Numbered from the stretch's first letter, positions 22,385-31,045 are shown. The stretch is 38,594 nucleotides of DNA from JACCVL01 sp038232655 (GCA_038232655.1 JBBSNM010000015.1:1-38594), one strand, 5' to 3'. Numbers and translations: made by a program. Notes: generated from the letters alone by a model not told the origin.

Positions 22385-23964
22385 GCACGCTCACCGGCAC
22401 CGGCGCCATGGTGCGGTTGGTGCTGCGGCGCGACCGCATCCGGCTGCCGGTGTGGGTCGTTGCCGTGGTGGCACTGCTGATGAGTAGCGTCGCCTCGGTC
22501 TCCTCGCTGTACACCACCCCGGCCGAGCGCCGGACGTACGCCGCCGCCGTCGGCGACAACCCGGTGGCGGTGATGATGGGCGGGCCGGGGGCCGGGCTGC
22601 CGTCGCTGGGCGCCATCGTCGTGTTCGAGATCGCCGTTCTTGGCTATGTCACGGTGGGCCTGATGAGCGCGCTGCTCGTGGTCCGACACACCCGGGCGGA
22701 GGAGGAGGCGGGGCGAACCGAGCTGCTCCGGGCCGGCGTGGTCGGTCGGCACGCCGGGCTGGTGGCGGCGCTGGCGGTGGTGGCCGGCGCCAGCCTGGCC
22801 GTTGGCGCGCTGATGCTGGCCGGAATCGTCGCCCTCGGACTGCCCGTGGTCGGCGCGATGGCGCTGGCCGCGTCGTTCGTGGCGTTCGGGCTGGTGATGG
22901 CCGGCGTGGCCGCCGTCGCCGCCCAGGCGACCGAGCACCCGCGCGGGGCGAGCGGCCTGGCCCTGGCCGCACTGGGACTGTTCTTCGTGCTGCGGGCGGT
23001 CGGCGACGTCGCCGATTCCGGGCTGTCGTGGGCGTCCCCGATGGGCTGGGCGCTGGCGCTGCGCCCGTTCGCCGAGGAGCGGTGGGGGGCGCTGGTGCTG
23101 CCACTGGCGCTGGCCGCGGCATTCGTTGCCGCCGCGCTGGCGCTGGTGGACAGGCGCGACGTCGGGGCCGGACTGCTCCCCGCCCGTCCCGGCCGGTCCA
23201 CCGCGTCCCGCTGGCTGTCCGGCCCGCTGGGGTTGGCGGTGCGCCAACACCGGGCCAGCTTTGCCGGCTGGGCGACCGGGCTGTTCCTGCTGGGCCTGGC
23301 GTACGGGTCGGTGGGGGACTCGGTGGAGCAGCTGGTGTCCGACAACCCCGACCTGGCGGCGTTCTTCGCCGCGTCTGGCACCGACCTCGTCGACTCGTTC
23401 TTCGCGGTGGCCGCGTCGTTCATGGCGCTGATCGGCGCCGGGTTCGCGCTGCAGGTGGCCACCCGGATGCGCGGCGAGGAGACCGCCGGCCGGCTGGAGC
23501 CGTTGTTGGGCACGGCCGTGCCCCGCTGGCGCTGGGCGGCCAGCCACCTGCTCGTCGCCGTGGTGGGCACCACCATCGTGCTCGGCCTGGCCGGGCTCGG
23601 GCTCGGGCTGGCGCACGCGGTGCTCACCGACGACCCGGCGCAGGTCGGGCGCCTGACGGCTGCGGTGCTGGTCTACGCCCCGGCCGTGTGGACGCTGGTG
23701 GGGGTGGTGGCCGCGCTGTTCGGCCTGCTGCCGCGCGCCGTCGGCGCCGCCTGGGCGGTGCTCGCCGGCTGCGCCTTCGTCGTACTGCTCGGCGAGACGT
23801 TGCGGCTGCCCGACTGGGCGATGGACCTGTCGCCGTTCCAGCACACCCCGCAGGTGCCCGCCGAGGCGTGGGCGGCCGGCCCGCTGCTGGCGCTGGTCGC
23901 AGTCGCCGGCGCCCTCGTCGCGGCCGGGCTGGTCGGCCTGCGCCGCCGCGACCTGACCACCTGA
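22381..23964 (+). CDS. ABC-2 type exporter permease (polyketide/antibiotic exporter-like)
   Basis: 527 residues with about twelve membrane segments in two homologous halves, a size and layout typical of fused ABC-2 permeases annotated as exporters of polyketide antibiotics in actinobacteria. Recurrent loop motifs are visible: RHTRAEEEAGRTELLRAGVV in the first half and ATRMRGEETAGRLEPLLGTA in the second, each followed by WxxSHL-like or H-rich helices. ATGA overlap with the ATPase gene. The substrate is unknown; the divergent GbsR/MarR regulator suggests efflux induced by a small molecule. Confidence 0.92.
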   Translation: MSTLTGTGAMVRLVLRRDRIRLPVWVVAVVALLMSSVASVSSLYTTPAERRTYAAAVGDNPVAVMMGGPGAGLPSLGAIVVFEIAVLGYVTVGLMSALLVVRHTRAEEEAGRTELLRAGVVGRHAGLVAALAVVAGASLAVGALMLAGIVALGLPVVGAMALAASFVAFGLVMAGVAAVAAQATEHPRGASGLALAALGLFFVLRAVGDVADSGLSWASPMGWALALRPFAEERWGALVLPLALAAAFVAAALALVDRRDVGAGLLPARPGRSTASRWLSGPLGLAVRQHRASFAGWATGLFLLGLAYGSVGDSVEQLVSDNPDLAAFFAASGTDLVDSFFAVAASFMALIGAGFALQVATRMRGEETAGRLEPLLGTAVPRWRWAASHLLVAVVGTTIVLGLAGLGLGLAHAVLTDDPAQVGRLTAAVLVYAPAVWTLVGVVAALFGLLPRAVGAAWAVLAGCAFVVLLGETLRLPDWAMDLSPFQHTPQVPAEAWAAGPLLALVAVAGALVAAGLVGLRRRDLTT

Positions 23965-23970
23965 CCCCCC

Positions 23971-24020
23971 AAGTTGTCACCGGCACGTTGCGTTCTAGCG
24001 CATCCTGCCGGTGACAACTT
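23971..24020 (+). terminator. Strong hairpin after the exporter operon
   Basis: Perfect 15-bp arms (23971-23985 AAGTTGTCACCGGCA, 24006-24020) around a 20-nt loop that itself contains TGCG/CGCA. It begins 6 bp after the permease stop, as expected for a terminator, though only a short T stretch follows. It may also be a mobile palindrome. Confidence 0.65.
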
Positions 24021-24100
24021 TGGTTGGACGGGTGGCAACGCGGCGGCGGCGTAGGCTGGACAGACGCAGTCGCGAGCCGGGAAGCCAGGAGGCCGCCACC

Positions 24101-24577
24101 ATGAGCCAGACCGCGGAGTTCACCGCCGGCGAGTGGCTGACCCTGCAGCTTTCCCCGTTCTGGGTGCTCAGCTCCGTGACCGGCACGTACCGCGACTTCG
24201 ACCCGCGCGACCTGGAGACGTTCGCCGATGCCGTCGAGAGCGCCGCGCGGGCACCGGGGGTCGTCGGTCGGGAGGTGTTCGCCTGCGTACTGCAGGACCT
24301 GGACGGGCTGCGGCACGCCTACGTCGCGGACGGCCGCACCATCGCCGGCGGGCTCTGCGCGGTGTCCGACGCGCTGGCGAAGGTGCCGGTCGCCGAGGCG
24401 CAGCTGTTCCGGTCGATGCTCGTCGACGGTGTCGGGGCCGACGTCGCCAGGGCCCGCGGCCCGTACGGCCGCACGATGACCGCCGAGGACAAGCAGGCCC
24501 TGGAGCTCCTCACCCAGCTTGTCGCCGAAGGCCCGCGGTGCTGCACCATCCGGGTCGGCGCCGCCTGGGCCCGCTAG
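24101..24577 (+). CDS. Conserved protein of unknown function
   Basis: 158 residues, soluble, mostly helical. It begins with a segment LTLQLSPFWVLSSVTGTYRD and ends with CCTIRVGAAWAR. The N-terminal pattern (SPFWVxxxVxGxxxxxDxxD then a long amphipathic helix) recalls TerB-like helical domains, but the acidic metal positions are not clearly conserved, so I leave the function open. The ATG has an AGGAGG site 7 nt upstream; the longer open frame is ignored because it would start inside the hairpin region. It stands alone between the exporter and xylA. Confidence 0.8.
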   Translation: MSQTAEFTAGEWLTLQLSPFWVLSSVTGTYRDFDPRDLETFADAVESAARAPGVVGREVFACVLQDLDGLRHAYVADGRTIAGGLCAVSDALAKVPVAEAQLFRSMLVDGVGADVARARGPYGRTMTAEDKQALELLTQLVAEGPRCCTIRVGAAWAR

Positions 24578-24709
24578 CCGGCACCCTGCGCCGCCAGGAA
24601 CTTCCACTCGCCGCGCATCGCGGCGCTCATCTGGCGGTACGCGGCTCAGGCGGCAGGGCAGGGGACGGCATCCGCCCGTACGGCCCCGGTGTCGCTAGCA
24701 TCCGATCCG

Positions 24710-24769
24710 ATGGCAGCTGGCCTGCGACCCGTGGGCGCGCCAGCCGTACCGCCCCGAGGTGCCCCATGA
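24710..24769 (+). CDS. Upstream mini-ORF coupled to xylA
   Basis: 19 codons (MAAGLRPV..., ending PPRGAP). The ATG lies 8 nt after a TANNNT box (TAGCAT, 24696-24701), so it is placed like a leaderless start. Its TGA (24767-24769) overlaps the xylA ATG (24766-24768), the classic arrangement for translational coupling. Whether the peptide itself matters is unknown. The prolines near its end could slow ribosomes. Confidence 0.4.
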   Translation: MAAGLRPVGAPAVPPRGAP

Positions 24770-25926
24770 CCGAGCTGACCCCCACCCGTGATGACAAGTT
24801 CTCCTTTGGCCTGTGGACGGTGGGATGGCAGGGCGTCGACGTCTTCGGCAGCGCCATCCGCCGGCCGCTCGACCCGGTGGTCGCGCTGGAGCGCCTGGCC
24901 GGGCTGGGCGCGGCCGCGGTGACCTTCCACGACGACGACCTGCTGCCCGACGACGCCATCCGCGAGGCTGACCTCGACCGCTTCCGCCGCGCGCTGGCCG
25001 ACACCGGCCTGGTTGTGGAGATGCTGACCACCAACCTGTTCGGGCACCCGGTGTTCAAGGAGGGCGCGCTGACCGCCAACCACCGAGACGTCCGCCGGCA
25101 CGCGCTGGCCAAGGTGCTGCGCAACGTCGACCTGGCCGCCGAGCTCGGCGCGCCGACGTACGTGCTGTGGGGTGGGCGTGAGGGCGCGGAGTCCGGGGGC
25201 GCCAAGGACGTGGCGGCGGCGCTGGACCGCTACAAGGAGGCGCTGGACCTGCTGTGCGCGTACGTGCGCGAGCAGGGCTACGACATCCGCTTCGCCATCG
25301 AGCCCAAGCCGAACGAGCCACGTGGTGACATCCTACTGCCGACGATCGGGCACGCGCTGGCGTTCATCGACGAGCTCGACGACCCCGACCGGGTCGGGCT
25401 CAACCCCGAGGTCGGCCACGAGCAGATGGCCGGGCTCAACTACGCCCACGGTGTCGCGCAGGCGTTGTGGCACGACAAGCTGTTCCACATCGACCTGAAC
25501 GGCCAACACGGCCCGCGCTTCGACCAGGACCTGCGCTTCGGGGCCGGCAACCTGCGCGAGGCCTTCTGGACCGTCGACGTGCTGCAGGGTGCGGGTACGG
25601 GGCGGGCGTACGACGGCTACGTGCACTTCGACTACAAGCCGCCTCGCACCGAGGATCTGGACGGGGTGTGGGAGTCCGCGGCCGGCTGCATGCGCAACTA
25701 CCTGGCGCTGCGGGCCAAGACGCGGGTGTTCCGGGCCGACCCGGATGTGCAGCAGGCGTTGGAGGTGTCCCGGGTGGCCGAGCTGGCCACGCCGACGCTG
25801 GGACCGGGGGAGAGCCTCGCCGACCTGCGGGCCGAGCAGCACGACCCGGACGGGCTGGGGGAGCGCGGTATGGCCTTCGAGCGGCTGGACCAGCTGGCGA
25901 TGGATCACCTGCTCGGCCTGCGCTGA
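24766..25926 (+). CDS. xylA: Xylose isomerase
   Basis: 386 residues, a class I enzyme of normal Streptomyces-type length. Interconverts D-xylose and D-xylulose (also glucose/fructose) in the cytosol. All active-site residues can be placed: His55 and Asp58 (TFHDDDL), Trp135 (VLWGG), Glu179 and Lys181 (IEPKPNEP), Glu215 and His218 (NPEVGHEQ), Asp243, Asp253 and Asp255 (DLNGQ...DQDLRFG) and Asp289 (HFDYKPPR). A small insertion (GTGRAYDGY) precedes HFDYKP. The ATG has an AGGTG site and overlaps the stop of a mini-ORF. No xylulokinase, transporter or ROK repressor lies next to it, so the rest of the pathway must be elsewhere. Confidence 0.97.
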   Translation: MTELTPTRDDKFSFGLWTVGWQGVDVFGSAIRRPLDPVVALERLAGLGAAAVTFHDDDLLPDDAIREADLDRFRRALADTGLVVEMLTTNLFGHPVFKEGALTANHRDVRRHALAKVLRNVDLAAELGAPTYVLWGGREGAESGGAKDVAAALDRYKEALDLLCAYVREQGYDIRFAIEPKPNEPRGDILLPTIGHALAFIDELDDPDRVGLNPEVGHEQMAGLNYAHGVAQALWHDKLFHIDLNGQHGPRFDQDLRFGAGNLREAFWTVDVLQGAGTGRAYDGYVHFDYKPPRTEDLDGVWESAAGCMRNYLALRAKTRVFRADPDVQQALEVSRVAELATPTLGPGESLADLRAEQHDPDGLGERGMAFERLDQLAMDHLLGLR

Positions 25927-25940
25927 ACCTGGGCAGCGGG

Positions 25941-26666
25941 TCAGCCAATGAGCTGGCGGAGCGTCTCGGCGTTGCGTACCGCGTGCCCGTCCCCGTCGTT
26001 GTTGAAGTAGGCATAGACGTCGCGGTCGGCGCCAGCCCACTCCCGCACCCGATCGGCCCACCAGGCAAGGTCGGCGTCGGAGTAGCTGCCGCCATACAGG
26101 TGCTCATGGTCCGGCCCGTGCAGCCGGACGTAGACGAACGGCGCGGTGGCGCGCAGCACGCACGGCAGCCGGGCGCCGCTCATCACGCAGTACGCCGCCC
26201 CCTGCCGCTCGAGCAGCGCGAAGACGGACTCGTCGTGCCAGCTGGGGTGCCGCAGCTCGACCGCGACCCGCATCCACGGTGGCAACTGGGCGAGGAAGTA
26301 CGAGAGCCGGTCGTCGTCGCGGACCTGGGCGGGTCCCAGCTGGACGAGCAGCACGGCTCGCCGGTCGCCCAACTCGTGCCAGCAGGAGGTCAGCCGCCCA
26401 GCCCACACCTCGGGTGCGTGCAGCCGCTTGGCGTGGGTCAACCCGCGCGGCGCCTTCACCGACAGCACGAACCCGTCCGGCAACCGCCGGCGCCAGCTGG
26501 TGAAGTTCGCCTCCCGCGGCCAGCGGTAGAAGCTGCTGTTCAACTCTACGGTGCCGAAACGGACGGCGTAGTGGCCCAGCCGGTCCCGGGCGGGAGTGCC
26601 CGGCGGGTATAGCACCCAGTCCCAGTGGTCGTAGCTCCACCCGGACGTGCCGATGTGGATGGTCAT
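25941..26666 (-). CDS. DUF72 (YecE-like) TIM-barrel protein
   Basis: 241 residues. Starts with the family hallmark IHIGTSGWSYDHW and continues with FGTVELNSSFYRWP, FVLSVKAPRGLTH, VAVELRHPSWH and YAYFNNDGDGHAVRNA. DUF72 proteins have a TIM-barrel related to sugar-phosphate enzymes, but their activity is not established. The ATG at 26666 starts just before the conserved motif, and a TANNNT box (TAGGGT, 26680-26675) ends 8 nt upstream, suggesting a leaderless message; a longer frame upstream is not needed. Convergent with xylA, 14 bp apart. Confidence 0.92.
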   Translation of the reverse strand: MTIHIGTSGWSYDHWDWVLYPPGTPARDRLGHYAVRFGTVELNSSFYRWPREANFTSWRRRLPDGFVLSVKAPRGLTHAKRLHAPEVWAGRLTSCWHELGDRRAVLLVQLGPAQVRDDDRLSYFLAQLPPWMRVAVELRHPSWHDESVFALLERQGAAYCVMSGARLPCVLRATAPFVYVRLHGPDHEHLYGGSYSDADLAWWADRVREWAGADRDVYAYFNNDGDGHAVRNAETLRQLIG

Positions 26667-26777
26667 ACCGAGCAACCCTATGGGCCGGCTGACGCGTCGA
26701 GCCGGCACCGATGGCGAGTGGGTGGGGATGCCACGGGTCTTGCGCGCGTCTCAGCCGCCGGGCGGTGGAGCCTGTGC

Positions 26778-27584
26778 TCAGCGCTGGAAGGCGCGCATGG
26801 ACCGCAGCAGCCCCCGGCTGGCCTTGACGCGCACGAACCGCTTGCTCGGGCTGCGGACGTACTCGATGGTGACCGAGGTCCCCGGGCGAACGTCGTTGTA
26901 CCAGGAGGTCAGTGTCGGCGCGATGGTCTTGCCCCTGTCCTGCGGTTCCTCGCGCTGCGGCACCGCGCGGACCGACACGTCTGTGCGTGGCAACGACAGC
27001 CGGTGCGACAGCCGCTTCTCGTACGCCACGTCCTTGCCGTTGGACGCGATGACGCCGTACGGCTGGTGGATGGAGGCGATGTAGTCGGGCTTGAGGGTCT
27101 TGAGGAACCCGCGCATCGCCCGCACCTCCGGGGAGCTGGCGGGTCGGGGGCCGCCCCAGCAGCAGGTGCCGTAGCCCGAGCTCTTCCACCCGTTGGTGGG
27201 CCAGTTGCGGTTCAGGTCGACCCCCCGTGCGTTCTGCCGCGTGTTGTGCGCGAAGCCGTCGGGGTTCATGGTCGGGATGATCCAGACGCCGCTGTTCTTG
27301 TTGACGTCCACATGGCGCTTCAGCCACCGGGCGGTCCGCACGCCCGCCCGCTCGTCACCGTGCATCTGGCCCAGCACGACGATCTGGTTGGCCCCGTTCG
27401 GGTTGCCGCGGAAGAACGCCCTGATGGGTCGGTCCTGGACGCTGTAGCCCAACACCTTGGTGAAGCGCGCACGGCCGGTGTCGTCGGTGGCCGGCCCGGT
27501 CGCCGCCACCGGCCCGCTGGTGAGAGCCGGCACGGACAACACCAGCGCAATCGCGGCTGCCGCCGGCAGTCGGGACGCTGTCAC
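26778..27584 (-). CDS. Secreted M14-family zinc carboxypeptidase
   Basis: 268 residues with an N-terminal Sec signal peptide (about 1-28). M14 metal ligands: His75 and Glu78 (MHGDERAG) and His173 (SIHQPYG). Substrate motif NARGVDLNRNWP (Arg120, Asn125, Arg126) and catalytic Glu241 (TIEYVRSP) are present. The compact domain is of the MpaA/DUF2817-like or peptidoglycan-peptidase kind rather than pancreatic length, so cell-wall or murein peptides are likely substrates, but this is inference. GTG start at 27584 with a GGGGG stretch 6 nt upstream. Monocistronic, upstream of a surface-polymer operon's terminator. Confidence 0.9.
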   Translation of the reverse strand: MTASRLPAAAAIALVLSVPALTSGPVAATGPATDDTGRARFTKVLGYSVQDRPIRAFFRGNPNGANQIVVLGQMHGDERAGVRTARWLKRHVDVNKNSGVWIIPTMNPDGFAHNTRQNARGVDLNRNWPTNGWKSSGYGTCCWGGPRPASSPEVRAMRGFLKTLKPDYIASIHQPYGVIASNGKDVAYEKRLSHRLSLPRTDVSVRAVPQREEPQDRGKTIAPTLTSWYNDVRPGTSVTIEYVRSPSKRFVRVKASRGLLRSMRAFQR

Positions 27585-27737
27585 GGAGAACCCCCTGGCT
27601 GTCGATGCACGTGCGAGCCACTGTTCGTGCCGACGACTCAGGTGTCACTCCTGCACCGGCGGGTCGGACCAACCGACCGAGGGTGGGCAGGCCGTTGGGA
27701 CCATGCGCGCCAGCTGAGCACCAGGATCGACCGGCTA

Positions 27738-27765
27738 CGGCACCGCCGACTGGTCCGCGGTGCCG
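27738..27765 (-). terminator. Terminator-like hairpin of the surface polymer operon
   Basis: CGGCACCGC (27738-27746) and GCGGTGCCG (27757-27765) form a perfect 9-bp stem with a 10-nt loop, 14 bp after the flippase stop. No T-run follows, as is common in high-GC actinobacteria. Confidence 0.55.
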
Positions 27766-27778
27766 GGTCGGCGCGCCG

Positions 27779-29134
27779 TCAGCCCGCCGTGCGGCGCATC
27801 AGCCCGACGTCGGGGCGCAAGGTCGGGTGCGTCCAGATCCCCAGCCGGTGCCGGGTCAGGTACAGGAACGCCAGGGAAAGGCCCGCGGTCACGGCGGCGG
27901 CGCTCACCGCCAGACCAACGGTCCCGAACTGCACGGCGAGGATCGCGCCCAGGCCGCCGCGGACCACCACCGCGCCCCACTGCACCTTCGCCACGACCGC
28001 CTCGTGCCGGGACATCGTCAGTGCTACCGCACACATGCCGGTGAGCACGTTGGTGATGGCGCCGAGGGTCAAGATGACCAGGATCGACGCGGCCGCACCG
28101 AAGGACGCGCCGTACACGGCCCGCAGCAGGGGGCCCGGCGCCACCAGCATGGGTAGGAACAGCACGGCCGTCGCGCCGGTGGCCAGGGTGGCGCCGGTGC
28201 GCAGCAGGAGCTCGAGTCCACGGTCGTCGCCTTCGGACAGCCGCGAGACCACCGGGCTGAAGACGACACCCAGCGAGACGATCGAGATCGTGAGCAGCAA
28301 CGACAGGCGCTGCGCCGCGCTGAACAGCGAGACGCTTGCCCCGGTCAGCACGAGCCCGGCTATCCAGGTCTCGAGGTAGCTGTTCACCGAGCCGCCCAAC
28401 ATGTTGCTGGCGAAGTGGCGGTGCTTCTTGACCACCGCGCCCACGTCGGTCAGCGAGATCCGGCTTGCGTGGAGGTGCCGCCAGCGGCGGGCCACGACCC
28501 GCCAGGCAAAGAAGACGGGAATCGCGAAACCCACCGCCATGGCAGCCAGCGCGCCGGGCAGTCCGAGGCTGGCAGCGAACAGCAGCACGGCACCCACCAT
28601 CAGTCCCTGACAGATGGCGACGAGTGCGCCACCTGACCGGCCCTCGAGCAGGCTCGCGAAGCGGACCCGCCCGAACCCGCGCAGGTAGTTGGCCCAGAGC
28701 TTCTGCTGGCCCCCGAACCAGACGAGGACGCCGATCCCCGCCGCGACGGTCCACCGGCTGCTCTCGTCGTTGTCGGCGAGGACGACGAAGGTGACGACGG
28801 CGCTGAGCGCCGCGGTGACCGGCAGGGTGACTGCTGAGACAACCCGTACGCCCCGGCGCAGGTCGACGAGCCCGTCGTCGTGACCGGGCTCCAGCCTGGC
28901 CGCCTCGCGCAGCCCGCCGCGGTGGGCGCCGAGCAGTCCCAGCTGGCCGAGCACCGTCGAGGCGCTCACGGCGATCACGAAGTAGCCGAACTCGTCGTTC
29001 AGCAGCCGGGCCGCGAACGCGTTGACCGCCAGGTAGCCGAGGATCGCGCCGCCGTACGACAGGGTGAACCACACCGTTGCCGCGGCCAGCGAGAGTGCGG
29101 GTGCCGGCGCGCGGCGCCGCATGCTCGGCGTCAT
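27779..29134 (-). CDS. Polysaccharide/teichoic-type flippase (MOP superfamily)
   Basis: 451 residues with about 12 to 14 membrane segments, no cleaved signal. The pattern of the Wzx/MATE-like MOP fold is visible: LSYGGAILGYLAVNAFAARL near the N-terminus, ANYLRGFGRVRFASLLEGRS around residue 150, SYLETWIAGLVLTGASVSLF then SAAQRLS near 250, and FSPVVSRLSEGDDRG, a motif common in flippases. It would move a lipid-linked surface polymer precursor across the membrane. The ATG overlaps the stop of the glycerophosphotransferase-like gene (ATGA), so both are one operon with the cytidylyltransferase. The exact polymer is unknown. Confidence 0.88.
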   Translation of the reverse strand: MTPSMRRRAPAPALSLAAATVWFTLSYGGAILGYLAVNAFAARLLNDEFGYFVIAVSASTVLGQLGLLGAHRGGLREAARLEPGHDDGLVDLRRGVRVVSAVTLPVTAALSAVVTFVVLADNDESSRWTVAAGIGVLVWFGGQQKLWANYLRGFGRVRFASLLEGRSGGALVAICQGLMVGAVLLFAASLGLPGALAAMAVGFAIPVFFAWRVVARRWRHLHASRISLTDVGAVVKKHRHFASNMLGGSVNSYLETWIAGLVLTGASVSLFSAAQRLSLLLTISIVSLGVVFSPVVSRLSEGDDRGLELLLRTGATLATGATAVLFLPMLVAPGPLLRAVYGASFGAAASILVILTLGAITNVLTGMCAVALTMSRHEAVVAKVQWGAVVVRGGLGAILAVQFGTVGLAVSAAAVTAGLSLAFLYLTRHRLGIWTHPTLRPDVGLMRRTAG

Positions 29135-30312
29135 CGAGGGATGGGCAGCGCGTCGAGCAGGCGCTCGGTCGCACCGGGCTTCGTCTGCGCTCCGATGGTC
29201 TGCACGGTCCTGGCCCGGCATGCCGGACCGGACTCCGGTTCGTCCACACAGCCGCGAAGGAAGGCATGGAAGTCTGCCCGGGTCTCGAGCATCGGCCCGG
29301 GCAGCAGTGCTGGATAGTCGTCCACGTTGAGCCCCCGGCTGACAATGTAGTCGTCGAGGTCGGGACAGTAGAAGCCGATCGGGCGGTCCAGGGCGAGGAA
29401 GTCGGTCCAGACGCTGCTGTAGTCGGTGATGAGGCCGTCGGCTCGGGCCAGCAGCTGGTAGAGGCCGACGCGCACCGCGCGCAGGGCGGAGCCGGTTATC
29501 AGGTGGAATCCGGTCGTGCCGTAGGTGTCGGCGTCCAGGTGGTGCGGCTTGACGGCGAGCGTCACGCCCAGCGACTCGGCGTCCTTGGCGACCGCCTTGA
29601 GCATGGCTGTCACCGCGGCCGACCTCGAGAGCTCCTCGCCGTCGGACCAGTTGCGGGCGACGCCGATCCGCTTGAGGCGGTACTCGGTGGTCCGATAGGT
29701 CGGCAGCCACAACACCAGCGGTCTGGTCGGGTCGATGCCCAGTGCCCGCAGCCCGTCGTCGTGGGCCGGTCGGGTGAACTGGTCGATCCGGGGGTTTCCG
29801 GTGACGAGTAGGCCGCGCTCCCCGACACCAAAGCTTCGAGCCCGCTGCCGTCCCCACAGCCGCGTACCGCTGACCACGAACGTGGACCGCGCCGTCGTGA
29901 AGCCCTTGCGCACCTTGGGTCCGTCGCCGTGCCAGAGGTTCACGTACGTCTTGTGCGCCGGGGGATGGACCGACCCGTACAGGCCGTGGGTGAAGAACAC
30001 GTAGCGCGCGGTCAGGTAGGCCCAGTACGCGGGGAGGGTGTCACGACGTAGGCAGCGCACGGCTGCGTGCGCGTTCGCGTCCGAGACCAGCCAGGTGAGC
30101 GAGCTCGGCTCGTCGCCGACCAGCCAGTAGACCGGCAGCCTCCGAGCGAGCTTGCGCACCACCTCGACACTGTTGCCCTCGTCGTCCGGGCTGCCCGCAA
30201 CCACCGCATGTCCCCGCGCGGGGACGTGGTTGACGAGGGTCTGCGTGACCGCGCGCTGTGTTGCCGAACGCGCCGCCCGGAGGCGACGGCGCCAACCGCC
30301 GACGCCTGACAC
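29131..30312 (-). CDS. CDP-glycerol glycerophosphotransferase-like enzyme (TagB/TagF/TarL family)
   Basis: 393 residues. Family motifs: FFTHGLYG, NLWHGDGPKVRKGF, GNPRIDQF, PTYRTTEY, VKPHHLD and DGLITDYSSVWTDFLALDRPIGFY. The histidines in WHG and KPHH and the DYSS loop are those that bind the CDP-alcohol in TagF. Such enzymes transfer glycerol- or ribitol-phosphate to a teichoic-type chain at the membrane face. I place the start at the GTG at 30312, directly after the stop of the upstream cytidylyltransferase (1-nt gap); a longer frame would run into that gene. Operon with the flippase. Substrate (glycerol versus ribitol phosphate) unresolved. Confidence 0.9.
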   Translation of the reverse strand: MSGVGGWRRRLRAARSATQRAVTQTLVNHVPARGHAVVAGSPDDEGNSVEVVRKLARRLPVYWLVGDEPSSLTWLVSDANAHAAVRCLRRDTLPAYWAYLTARYVFFTHGLYGSVHPPAHKTYVNLWHGDGPKVRKGFTTARSTFVVSGTRLWGRQRARSFGVGERGLLVTGNPRIDQFTRPAHDDGLRALGIDPTRPLVLWLPTYRTTEYRLKRIGVARNWSDGEELSRSAAVTAMLKAVAKDAESLGVTLAVKPHHLDADTYGTTGFHLITGSALRAVRVGLYQLLARADGLITDYSSVWTDFLALDRPIGFYCPDLDDYIVSRGLNVDDYPALLPGPMLETRADFHAFLRGCVDEPESGPACRARTVQTIGAQTKPGATERLLDALPIPR

Positions 30313-30313
30313 G

Positions 30314-31045
30314 TCAGCAGATTTCCATGGCCCGGGTGCGCGCCTCCAGCAGGGCAAACGCCAGCTGCTCGTCTCCGGGCAAGGTCACCTTCAGATTGGC
30401 GGGCTCACCGGGCACCGTGGACACCCGGAACCCGGCCGACTGCACGAGCGCTGTCTCGTCGATGAAGGTCTCCGGGCCCCGGGGGTCTTGCGACGCGTAG
30501 GCCTGCAGGAGCAGCCGGCGCTGGGCCCCGTGCGGCGTCTGGGACCGGAAGAGATCGGTGCGATCCACGATGCCGACGATGCGACCGCCTGTCATCCGGC
30601 GCATGCTCTCGGGGACGGCAACGACGGGTACGGCGGCGTGATGCACCTGCGCCGCGCAGGCCACCCGGTCGAGCAGATCCGGGGTGACCAGTGGCCGGGC
30701 ACCGTCGTGGATGAGGACAACCTCAGCGTCGGCGGCCTCGACGCCGGCCGCCACCGAGTCCTGCCGACGCGGCCCGCCGGCGACCACCGTCGCCCCAGCC
30801 TGGCGCACCCATGGCTCGTCGGCCAGCGTCTGCACCCGGTCCGGCCTGCCGACGACGATGATCCGCCGCACGGTGGCAGCTTGGGAGACCGCGCGGATCG
30901 TCCACGCCAGCAGCGGCAGCCCGCCAACCTCCATGAGCAGTTTGTCCGCGCCCATGCGGGTGCTGGTGCCGGCGGCGAGGACCACCGCGTCGGCGAACGG
31001 TGCCCTGTTTCCGGGCACGTCGGTTCCCGATTCAAGATTCGGCAT
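30314..31045 (-). CDS. ispD: Nucleotidyltransferase, IspD/TarI type
   Basis: 243 residues. N-terminal VVLAAGTSTRMGADKLLMEV (CTP-binding, Arg30 and Lys35), then VLIHDGARPLV, TPHGAQRRLLLQAY and PANLKVTLPGDEQLA. This is the signature of 2-C-methyl-D-erythritol-4-phosphate cytidylyltransferase (IspD, non-mevalonate isoprenoid pathway) and of its relative TarI, which makes CDP-ribitol for wall teichoic acid. Being first in an operon with a TagF-like transferase and a flippase, the TarI role is a serious alternative; no ispF lies next to it. The ATG at 31045 starts just before the fold; the upstream frame crosses the promoter region. The symbol reflects family, not proven function. Confidence 0.85.
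   Translation of the reverse strand: MPNLESGTDVPGNRAPFADAVVLAAGTSTRMGADKLLMEVGGLPLLAWTIRAVSQAATVRRIIVVGRPDRVQTLADEPWVRQAGATVVAGGPRRQDSVAAGVEAADAEVVLIHDGARPLVTPDLLDRVACAAQVHHAAVPVVAVPESMRRMTGGRIVGIVDRTDLFRSQTPHGAQRRLLLQAYASQDPRGPETFIDETALVQSAGFRVSTVPGEPANLKVTLPGDEQLAFALLEARTRAMEIC

Noticed and set aside
24579..24640. 22-residue minus-strand frame (QMSAAMRGEWKFLAAQGAG)
   Set aside because: It looks protein-like and may be the tail of a lost gene, but it is bounded by stops, too short to identify, and has no ribosome site.
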